DNA from: Symsagittifera roscoffensis
Taxonomy: Eukaryota > Xenacoelomorpha > Acoela > Convolutidae
Length of the DNA: 64,000 nucleotides
Direction: 5' to 3'
NCBI RefSeq assembly: GCF_963678635.1
Contig: NC_087063.1
Coordinates: forward strand, 6,354,386 to 6,418,385
Position numbers and translations under genes: made by a program. Below the pieces are notes generated by a model, which saw only the letters and a list, made by a program, of their open reading frames with translations, searched no databases and had not been told where the DNA came from. Positions 44,000-53,316 of the stretch are shown here, in pieces (the stretch's first letter is position 1; each line of letters begins with the position of its first letter).

Positions 44000-45804
44000 G
44001 CCGACAACTTGGATCCCTACACCGATTAAATTCCCACCCAACCAACCTCACCACTCCAATCCCAATAATACCACTTTTTGCTTTTCCGCCACCCGATTTC
44101 CCATCCAGTAATGTAACATCCGGCATGAATTCCGATACTAATTCACACATCTCAGTTTTATACTCCATCTCACAACTCAATAACCCGAATATTGAAACCC
44201 CCGATGAATTTGCCGACTCTGAACCATCTCCATCAAATAATTTTCACACCAATTCCTTAAATTTTTCCCAACCCCCTTTTCAACCCATACTAGCAAATAA
44301 CCCTGACCCAACCAATTCTACACCCTCTTATGCTTCCCAAGTCACTCCAACCTACTCCTCACTTCACTCAGACCAATCATCCCATTCTCCAGACACCCCC
44401 CGAATCTCCCCAGAACTAGATAATTTCATTACCCTACAACAACAACCCTATCACCTTGACACCCCAACCATAAACCAAATCTCATCCACAATAGATTCAT
44501 CCAACCCTCCTACGCCTACACCCTCTTCAATTTATACTGAATCATTAGCACCATCATCCACAACTACTGAATCATCACTCAGCACTAATAGAGCTTACCG
44601 CACTTTTAAAAGAAAGTTCCCCAACCATCCTTTCCCAGCGAAACCAGGAACAGCCCGTGAATATATCAACCATCCAAAACACACTAACACAAAAGAATTT
44701 TTAGCTATCACCTTACCCTCATTTCCACAATACACCTTAAACACCCCTCATGACGCTAACGAGACACGTAACTTTGTAGACGAATACGTTTTAATGCCTA
44801 CCCTTCCTTGGACCTCATATTATCATTTTACAAATCCCCTTTGCTTACCTTTATCTAACACTCACATCGATATAGAACGAAATAAGGACATGCTATATCG
44901 ACTCACTACACCACTAACATCTAGACAATTTACTTAAATTGGATATAAAAAATCACTAAAAACACACACTGCACCCCGAGCTAATGAATATACACTAGAA
45001 TATTACGATCATAACATCATCAGAACTAACCAAGATCAATTCTTAGACGCCGATCGCTTCGCTAACCCACAAATCACCGAGAAGTTTTTCATTAAAACAC
45101 CATATGTATTTACACTAAATATCTTCGATCGCAAGTTTGACCACATTATTTCAGAAGCACTAACAGACACACAAGCCTACGAAAGTTTTAAAGAACGCTT
45201 CCAAATATTTTCACTAACCTTTCATTTCCTTGCACCACATGAAAGAGATTTGCACTGCTCACACGATATTATGTTGCGCACTAAACAAACACACACATAT
45301 ACTTATTATCGTTTCATCCAAAATCACTTTGACCTACACACTCCCTCCAGACAACCACACCATCGTTTTCAATTCATCAATTCCAAATACACTTCACCAT
45401 TCTTTCTTAACTTCACATATTGCATTAAAGATACTAACCTTCACGGTATTCTTCGAAATTATGATCCCATAACCCAAATGTATATTTTTTGTCCCATCAC
45501 CAAGACCTTCAACGCAGAAGAATCCCGACCCTTCCTTATCCCACACGAGTTTGTACAACCTATAGAAATCCCCATTTTAGAATTCATCCATAACACTAAA
45601 TTCAATCACAAATTATATAATCTAATCCAAAACACACCTTATGAATTTGCAGTTGGCACTGAAGAACTAACCACCATTAAGGCACTTCAATTGCTTTGGC
45701 CACTGCTTCAAACTAAAAATATCATCCGCATTTTAGCTAAATTACTAACAACTTCAGATCTCATCCACGACATCTTCCCCCACGGTTTCTTCCCCGACGA
45801 CTAA
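43996..45804 (+). pseudogene. Orphan 602-codon ORF with one in-frame TAA
   Basis: The ATG overlaps the env stop as ATGA (43996-43999). The frame runs to a TAA at 44935-44937 and then stays open, in the same frame, to 45804. The first 200 residues are Ser/Thr/Pro/Asn-rich and disordered. The rest looks globular, with many aromatic residues (for example FHFLAPHERDLHCSHDIML). I recognise no family. Base use changes sharply from the A-rich env to C/T-rich, G-poor sequence exactly at the overlap, so it may have been acquired from another source. The single stop may be a recent mutation. Copy 2 lacks the region, so conservation cannot be tested here. Confidence 0.6.
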
Positions 45805-45807
45805 CAG

Positions 45808-45883
45808 GTAAGTATGAATTATACATATTACTAACTAATTTAAATATTAGAAACTCACCATTCTTTATCCATGTTTTCTTTAG
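45808..45883 (+). promoter_or_regulatory. Candidate 76-nt intron after the last ORF
   Basis: CAGGTAAGTAT at 45805-45815 is a perfect 11-nt complement to the 5' end of U1 snRNA and follows the TAA of the last ORF directly. TACTAAC at 45829-45835 is an ideal branch site. GTTTTCTTTAG ending at 45883 is a good acceptor (another AG lies at 45890-45891). Confidence 0.5.
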
Positions 45884-47396
45884 AATTTTAGCCTTCATCC
45901 AACGATCATCTGAAAAATTCACAAAAGAAAAATAAAAAATAGCAAACTTCTTCAAAACTGTTTAAAACCCTATTAAATTTTTGCACCAACAATTAAATAA
46001 ATATAATACCAATGCAGTAATTTAATTTATAAATTTTTCCCCCACAAGCAGTAAATCTAAAAATGATGAAAATTTGTAACTTAATTTTCCCCAACAACTA
46101 GCAGTAAAATTGAAATTCTATGTAGTAAATTAATAAGAAGCAAATGCAGTACTAACCTTTTGATATTTTCATTCACTCGCACAAGAATTCTATCCAAACT
46201 CGCACAGCTCGCCCACGAAGAATTGTTTAAATAATGAAATTCAGTTTCAAGCTTTCACAACTCAACAACTCTAACACACGATAACAAGTTTCAAACTTTC
46301 CTTTAACCCGGTTGGAAAGGAATTATATACTAAACAAAACTAACCAATGCAGCTTACTAAACACCACAACACATAGCATAACAGCATGACTAAGAAAAGG
46401 AAACCAACGGTACCCAAACCGGATTAACCCAGTTTAAAACTGGATAATTTATTCTTTTGAAGACTATTATAAAGTCTAAGAAAGAAATAATAAAACACAA
46501 AAAAGTCGAAAGACAAACCCATACCACAAACAATTTGATTTTTGAAAAAAGGACACAACCAACAAAACATAAGAAAAACCACAACAAACCCAACATAAAA
46601 CGTTGTCACATAACAGGACCTCTCACAAAAACCGCATGCAATCATACTCCCACTCCTGGCCTAACCCACCAGGAAGGACGTCCTGAGCATGCTCTATAGC
46701 CGGCCTAACCCACCGCGCTACATCCACGCTTTGTGACCACACTCCTATTTTTAATAAGAGCTACTCAAGGGTGAGTAACTCTTCAAAATAACTGAACTAA
46801 AACAAAAAGCTTTTGTGAAAACAACTAACTAAAATCATAATTAAAAAATATTAAACTAATAAAAGTTTTATAAAATGTAAATTACATTATGCAATACATA
46901 GATCAGAATACAACACCAAGGACGAACATCCAAAGACAAAACGACCCTACTACACTCGAGAAAGAATGGCCAACTACAATCAATATGCCGCCCACAATCA
47001 CAACTCAAAGGATTTAGAGTACGACTTGACTTCGCAGAAAAGGACTTCATTGAACTAGACCAATGACCACCTCGATGTTCAAGTATACGTACAGATCCGA
47101 GTAACCAGGCATCCCCTCCACGCACAATCTCCACGCCATTCCCAGACAAGGTCAAACACAAAGAAGTTCTCATCAATGAAACAGAAAAACCTGACATAGC
47201 CAACCATTCTGAAATCAGATTTGAGTTTGTTGCGAAAACCCAGTCGTTGTCTTGAGAAGACACAACGATTGAATCTAGGACTTCTCTAATAAGAAAACCC
47301 AGAAGAAATAAGATGTTCGCCAAATACCAACGTCCATCATCCATCCTTTGAATTGCAGAAAGACTATTCTAAAAAACTCTGTAAAACCCGGATGGG
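45884..47396 (+). other. 3' region of copy 1 with an antisense open frame
   Basis: No sense gene is seen. On the minus strand a 158-codon ATG-started frame runs 47344-46868, opening with a hydrophobic stretch (ANILFLLGFLI). A block reading VFATNSNLISEW and AMSGFSV recurs in copy 2 (plus strand, about 53235-53300) with several silent differences in that frame, although the start of the copy 2 frame is broken by stops. It could be a real antisense gene or a chance opening. Confidence 0.35.
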
Positions 47397-47806
47397 TGGA
47401 ACCTGATCTAAACTACATTTTATGATTGGATAAATTAGATATTTTACCAATGTAAAGTATTTAATATTAACCAATCATGATCCATCTAACTAACAATCCA
47501 CTTATTTGTAAGTGCTGAAATTACTTGTAATTTCAGCACCAGAGAGATTTGAATTTAACTTAGAAATTAGTTGAACTCTCCCGAGTACTTCAGCAGCCGC
47601 AATAAACCAGTATACCCTAGATCTATTGAGCCTAGCAGAGACTAGTTAAACAACCTGAGACTAGATAGTATAAGAGTAAGATTAGGATCGGTATTAGACT
47701 AAGAAGTTGCACGAATCTATCCGGCCGAAAATAAGATAGCGTGACGAGCAGACGGTGTACCCTATCCGAAATTACTCTATGAGTTATACCCATCGGTCCT
47801 AACTCA
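47397..47806 (+). repeat. 3' LTR of copy 1
   Basis: 410 bp, same sequence as 31139-31548, preceded by AAAACCCGGATGGG and followed by the target copy AATC. No strong polypurine tract is visible just upstream; GGATGGG is the only purine run. Confidence 0.97.
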
Positions 47807-47810
47807 AATC

Positions 47811-48423
47811 TGAAGCTATTACCGACTCATCAACTGTCCTGAGATTTTTAATTAGGTCACTTATGTATTCTGGTCAAATGAGAATGGAATTACTTGAATG
47901 ACAGAGTGCTTTAGCCAGAAGAATTGTTTTATGCTCCGGACCTGTTGTAGAAAACCTGTTGTAGAAAACCTGTTTTGATATCAATTTTGGCCAAAAAGCT
48001 GCCTCCGATTTAAACTTGGTGAAATTTTGTATTGCTGCGTTTAAAGATTGGAGCATATATTGCAGCTGAAAATTACAATGGCAGAGTGCCTCCGTGGCAA
48101 CTTTGTTTTCATTAATTGGTCGGAAACAAGTTTTTTTGACAACGGTGGTTGATATCTTTGCTACGGAATTTTATCTGCAATTGCTTTTAGTTGATGCAAA
48201 GGAAAGTAGTGTTTCTGCGAGTAGTATCGTCTGTGCGTTGCTTTTTACAATAACAACTTTTCTGCTTAATTCGACCATAAAAACAGTCGGCGCAGAAGGA
48301 TAAATATTTGACCAGCTCAATTGTTTTTAATTGAATGTTTCAAAAACGCTGAGCCAAATAGTGATTTTGTTGATCAATCGAGCTTTCAAATGGTTTTGCG
48401 TTGATATCATGGGAAGGGCAAAC
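47811..48423. other. Unique spacer
   Basis: No gene is recognised. A short tandem duplication (ACCTGTTGTAGAAA twice) lies at about 47940-47970. Confidence 0.4.
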
Positions 48424-48425
48424 TA

Positions 48426-48636
48426 CAGTGCTGATTTAAATTATCCGGACAAAACGAACAAAACTTGAATTTTTGTTGAGAATTTCGGAGAAAAAATGGC
48501 ACCATATTAATTCTGGTGGAATTGTAAGCAATTTTTGATCCCTCCTTTTTATGTCTAATCTGAACCCAATTTGAGAAAAACGCGTTTGAAAATTCAAGTT
48601 TTGTTCGTTTTGTCCGGATAATTTTAATCAGCACTG
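48426..48636. mobile_element. Tc1/mariner-type MITE, 211 bp
   Basis: The terminal inverted repeats are about 47 bp (CAGTGCTGATTTAAATTATC at the left; the right end complements it with one mismatch in the AT run) and carry the TATCCGGACA word common in Tc1-like ends. TA dinucleotides flank both sides (48424-48425 and 48637-48638). No transposase is encoded, so it depends on one elsewhere. Confidence 0.85.
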
Positions 48637-48638
48637 TA

Positions 48639-49190
48639 TTTCTGGATGATCTAAAAAATAATGATGTGTATAAATCTACTCACTCAAACTCTTAGCAAAC
48701 TACAGCCTGATGTCAAGGTAGGAATGTTTGTGGTGCCAGCGAACGAAGAAAGTAGCCAGTGTACATTTTGAACAACGTCGCAGCTAGAAAACGAGTGCTG
48801 TTTTTTTGTTTTTAGTGCTGTGTACGAACAAACGGTGGCCATTGCAATATGAACTACGAAGTTTATCGCACTTTTATTTTCAGACGTTGCATTTCAGATT
48901 TTGTAATAAAGTTGTTCTTTCAAGAGAAACTGTTGCTTCCATGGAGGACTTTTGTTAACCAGTTTTTGTTAACTTTGTCAATTGTATTGATAAATGCCAT
49001 TGTTTCACATCGTCTGTCAGTTGATGCTCCAAATATTTCAAAGAATAACTTCTTTAATTAGAATGATTGATAGATTTTTCCATAGTAAGTTTTTGCTGGC
49101 CAGCCATTGTCTTATAGCTTGGAATGGTGATTTTACCAGTTTCAGTTAATTACAACAACGAGTGACAATTATCACAATTTTGGGTTCCAG
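48639..49190. other. Unique AT-rich spacer
   Basis: No gene, RNA or repeat recognised. Confidence 0.4.
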
Positions 49191-49192
49191 TA

Positions 49193-50125
49193 CCCGGGTT
49201 GACCAAAACTTCTAATCATACAATTTCCATTTATGAAAAACTTCTTGTCATACAATTCCATACAATGCCATACGTACAGAACATTGTATGAAATCTCTAT
49301 GATAAAGATTTTTCCATAAATGAATATTGTATGATAGGTGTTTTTCCATAAACCAAAAATTTTGAGTTTTTCTTTCAAAATTTAGTTTCTGAAAAGTTTT
49401 TGGTTGTGTTCGCAACCGAACACAAGTGACAAAGACCTTGGTTACTCAAGACACCAAAGGTTGGACGGTCTTGCAATTACAATCCCTAGCAAACGACCTT
49501 GGATGTTTTTCACAATTGATATAACAAAAGTAACGAACTTTTATTTTTTGGCAAAATTTTTTGATGATGATTATTTTAAATTTTTGAATTTTCAAATTAT
49601 CAGGCATTGATCAAGGCTTACATTAACACCCCATACAAAAGAAATAGGAATTTTCAGCGTTTTTGAAAAAAAAATTTAAGTGAAAAGAAAATAAAAGCCA
49701 ATTTTATCGTATCCAGGACTACGTTATGCACACAAAATAATAAATTTTGCATGCAAAAAAAAATTTCGAAAAATGTTTGTTTGCGTACGAAATTCGATTT
49801 GCGGTCGAAAAAAAAAACAACAAATTTTTGGGCCAAATTTTCAAAATTACTTGAAAAATTTTTTGTGTCGCCATCAAAAAAATGCCAGTCATACAATTCC
49901 CATATATGGGAATTGTATGATAAGCATTTTTTTCAAAAAAACGAGAACCTCAGTTTTTTATCACCAGACTGTTTTATAAGATTCAAACATCCACAGAAAT
50001 AAGTTTATACCAGTTTTCAACCATTTTTAGAAATTGTATGAAAATTGTATGACAAGCATTTTTCCATACACTTGATGTATGGAATTGTATGATAACCATT
50101 TTCGGTGTATGGAGGTCAACCCGGG
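49193..50125. mobile_element. TA-flanked palindromic element, 933 bp
   Basis: The ends are CCCGGGTTGACC (49193-49204) and GGTCAACCCGGG (50114-50125), flanked by TA on both sides. The interior carries many copies of TCATACAATTCCAT in both orientations near the ends, including a perfect 32-bp palindrome at 49889-49920. No transposase frame is present. It looks like a non-autonomous DNA element with repeated subterminal binding sites. Confidence 0.7.
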
Positions 50126-50129
50126 TAAC

Positions 50130-50770
50130 TAGAAAAAGCTGTCAGTAGCTGATAGGTTCCGTGGAATCACAAGAAAGCAAGCTCCGCAAAGAGAAGAATC
50201 AGCGGAGAAAAGTTCAAGAAGAAGCAAGCCGGGAGTAAACAAGGCAGGCAGACTTAATCTAAAGCAAGTGTGTTTCTTGTAAAAAAGATAGATACCGGAT
50301 GACGACCAGCGAAAGCGCAAGACACGCTAGGCTGATCTATCTTTGAACTAGTTGTGTTCATTAGAAACATCGATGAGGCCGTTCGTTTGTTCATGTAGAA
50401 ATGAAGATTGCCGGATGACGACCAGCAAAAGGACGCGACAAGCTAGACGTAACTGGCCTCGAAGTAGGTTTTTTGTTTGAAACACGAAGGATACCAGATG
50501 AGTACTAGCGGAAGCATAACGTAAGCTAGGCAGAACAAGCTTCGAGCAAAGTCTTTTCTAGATAAACCGCTCAAATCTTGCGCGGTTTTTGAGCGGTTTT
50601 TTTTTTAGATAAACCGCTCAAAACCGTTCAAACCGCTCATTTTGAAGCAAGATTTTGAGCGTAATTGTCTAAAAAAAAAAAACTCAAACCGTTCAAATCT
50701 TGCTTCAAATTAGGTAAAAAAACTCGACTCGGGAGAGACGAAAGATACCGGATGGCGACTGCCAAAAACA
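50130..50770. repeat. Diverged tandem repeats and AACCGCTCAAA foldback
   Basis: A phrase near CCGGATGACGACCAGC, followed by GCTAG, recurs at about 50297, 50413, 50504 and 50745 with decreasing similarity. Between 50565 and 50700 AACCGCTCAAA and TTTGAGCGGTTT occur in both orientations next to T and A runs and could fold back. No gene is seen. Confidence 0.6.
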
Positions 50771-50878
50771 TGGGATAAAAGAACGGGAAATAGCTATGGA
50801 ATTCAATGGCGCCAGAAACAATTTTAAAGAACTTATTTTTTTGAATGGGAACTTCAAGTAAAATTCAGACACAATAAC

Positions 50879-51939
50879 AACCCGCCCCGAGCGCCCATGA
50901 TTTCTAATTGATTATAATGAATTCACGAGACAAAAATAAACCATTTGATTCCATTAAAAACGTTAAATTCAGACCACAAAATTTATTTTATTGCCCTTAA
51001 AATTGATTATTTCTGAAAAAAAATAATCCATTATAATCCATTATAATCCCTAATGTTTGGCATTGATATCGATTTTTTTTGCCTAGATGATTCATTAAAA
51101 TCGATTAATTTTGAAAGCATAAATCCAATATAATCCCTTTTATCGATTATAATCCATTTTAAAATCAGAACTTAGTTTGACAACTAAAAAGGACATGGCT
51201 TACTTGAAACAAAGAAAGACATGGATTACATTTGCAAATTTCCAAAATGTGAGTCATGTCTTTTTACTAAATGCTATAACTGAATGTCATACCCTAAAGT
51301 TTTTTTCTACTCTCCCCAACTATAGAGGTGGGAGGGGGTGAAAGGGGGGATGTAGTCAATCATTAACCCCCTTCACAAAAATCTACTAATAAATAATAAC
51401 CCTTGTTCAAGCATGAGGGGGGTGAATGGCGAATGTGGTAAAGTAAGAGAGGGGGCAAACGGTGGGGGAACGAGGGAGTGAACTTGGAGGGTGACGTTTT
51501 CAAGTAAATTGGGGGAGGGGGGAGGGGTTCAATCAACACACCAAATTCTACCATGAACTAGTTCATCCTTCCTACCACCGTTCGAACCTTACCCTCCCTC
51601 CTTCTGCGAAATGAAGCGTTTTACTGAGATGAATTGAAAAAGTAGAGGCAAAAAATTAAAGAATTGTTTCGTGAAATAATACCTTTCATGAAACGTAATA
51701 CCTAGCAACTGCACTAACCAGGAAAAAAGTTTGAAAAATTTGTAAATTTCATGAATAAGTTCCCGAAAAAATCATTATAATTGATTAAAAATGGTTATAA
51801 TGGATTATTTTGGCATAAAAAACATTCGGATTATAATCTTTTTTAACAGATTATAACCGATTATTTCGTAATTTTATAGATACTGACAATATTTTGACAA
51901 TATAATCGATTAAGATCCATGTGTGCTCGGTGCGGAAGT
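50879..51939. mobile_element. hAT-like non-autonomous element, 1.06 kb
   Basis: An 8-bp direct repeat ACAATAAC flanks it (50871-50878 and 51940-51947), the target size of hAT elements. The ends are imperfect inverted repeats: CCCGCCCCGAGCGCCCATG at the left against a right end that reads TCCGCACCGAGCACACATG on the other strand, followed on both sides by GATTATA words. The interior has repeated GATTATAATCCATT-like phrases and a G-rich patch at 51310-51540. No transposase. Confidence 0.65.
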
Positions 51940-52139
51940 ACAATAACGTTGAGTTTCCCATAATTGTAGTTTTGCAGGGATGTCTAAATTCTTTTTTGTG
52001 CAGTCACGTCTAATTTGCATGTCGGCATATTTCCTCCGACCTTATGTGTTTGTTTGTTTAGTCTTTCTTTGATCATTCTCGGCGTACAATTGTTGCGCTG
52101 AACAATAAGAAATAGTTTTACCAAAACATTAAATTGCCC

Positions 52140-52335
52140 GGATCAAATTAATATCCTCTCCCCAATTAGACCAAGTTAAGATCCTCCACCCCAGCGTTGA
52201 ATTTAAATAAATTTTGATAAGCGCAGCATGTAAAAAGCTTTATTCTGATTGGCTGAAAGTTCGAACTCAGAACCAAGTTAACATCCTCCCCCCTAAACTG
52301 ATTGGGGGGGGGGGGGGAAGGCTGTTAACTTGGTC
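52140..52335. repeat. Foldback repeats with a 14-G run
   Basis: ACCAAGTTAACA (52272-52283) and TGTTAACTTGGT (52323-52334) are a perfect 12-bp inverted pair. Between them are a C run and a run of 14 G at 52304-52317. A related phrase ACCAAGTTAAGATCCTCC lies at 52170-52187. Confidence 0.7.
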
Positions 52336-52646
52336 CAAATGACCTTTTTGTGGAGTGGTTCTTGTTATATTGGAACTCTGGTCGTTTCCCCTTTTTTGAT
52401 ATTGCTTTTAAATTTGAAACCTCAAGATTCAGTGCGCTTTTTATTTCCTTGATTTCCAATGATGTCAAATTTTTAGTGATATACATAAAAGACTCTATCA
52501 ATGAGTGAAAAGCGGTAACAACGGTAAAAATTGCAATGAATAGGATCATTGAAATTTTTTTCCTGTTCTGGGTTGTGTTTTGTACTATTCTTTTTTACTA
52601 AGGTGTTTGCAAAGGAAAAAACCCAACAAAAAAACTTCAAGGTATA
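52336..52646. other. Spacer left of copy 2
   Basis: No gene is recognised; the small minus-strand frames here have no domain. Confidence 0.4.
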
Positions 52647-52650
52647 ATAA

Positions 52651-53058
52651 TGAGTTAGGACCGAAGTGTAACTCATAGAGTAATTTCGGATAGGGTACAC
52701 CGTCTGCTCGTCACGCTATCTTATTTTCGGCCGGATAGATTCGTGCAACTTCTTAGTCTAATACCGATCCTAATCTTACTCTTATACTATCTAGTCTCAG
52801 GTTGTTTAACTAGTCTCTGCTAGGCTCAATAGATCTAGGGTATACTGGTTTATTGCGGCTGCTGAAGTGCTCGGGAGAGTCCAACTAATTTCTAAGTTAA
52901 ATTCAAATCTCTCTGGTGCTGAAATTACAAGTAACTTCAGCACTTACAAATAAGTGGGTTGTTAGTTAGATGGATCATGATTGGTTAATATTAAATACTT
53001 TACATTGGTAAAACATTTAATTTATCCAATCATAAAATGTAGTTTAGATCAGGTTCCA
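52651..53058 (-). repeat. 3' LTR of copy 2
   Basis: 408 bp, reading TGAGTTAGGACC to CAGGTTCCA on the plus strand, next to the target copy ATAA. It differs from the copy 1 LTR by scattered substitutions and a 2-bp change near ACTCATAGAG. Confidence 0.97.
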
Positions 53059-53316
53059 CCCATCCGGGTTTTACAGAGTTTTTTAGAATAGTTCTTCTGC
53101 AATTCGAAGGATGGATGATGGACGTTTGTTTTTGGCGAACATCATAATTTTCTTCCGTTTCCTCTTTTGTTAGGGAAGTTCCAGGAAGCTGGAGTTAGAG
53201 ACATAAGACGTTGTGTCTTCTAGTGACAACGACTACGTCTTTGCAACAAACTCAAATCTGATTTCAGAATGGTTTGCTATGTCAGGTTTTTCTGTTCTGC
53301 GTGGAGAACTTCTTTA
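53059..53316 (-). other. Retained 3' region of copy 2
   Basis: About 258 bp match the last part of the copy 1 internal region (47166-47396). It holds the VFATNSNLISEW-like antisense block and, in that antisense direction, a clear pyrimidine tract with TTGTTAG near 53175. Confidence 0.7.

Larger units (their letters stand above)
31139..47806 (+). mobile_element. 16.7-kb env-bearing Ty3/gypsy-like element (copy 1)
   Basis: The two 410-bp LTRs (31139-31548 and 47397-47806) look identical and run TG to CA, flanked by AATC at 31135-31138 and 47807-47810. Inside are a tRNA primer site, a 1.25-kb leader with a small ORF, a basic ORF, Gag, protease, RT, RNase H, two membrane ORFs, an ATG-less open frame, an env-like gene, an orphan 602-codon frame and a 1.6-kb 3' region. 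Integrase is absent: the frame stops at 39977 where its zinc finger should begin. One-base changes also break gag (near 33379 and 34967) and RT (about 38400-38415). Most of the coding strand is strongly A-rich. The size is roughly twice that of typical gypsy elements. The layout recalls errantiviruses but with more genes. Confidence 0.93.

Noticed and set aside
50287-50770. Possible hammerhead ribozyme around CCGGATGACGACCAGC and GAAA
   Set aside because: The core differs from CUGANGA and the helices do not pair at the right places; diverged tandem repeats explain it better.
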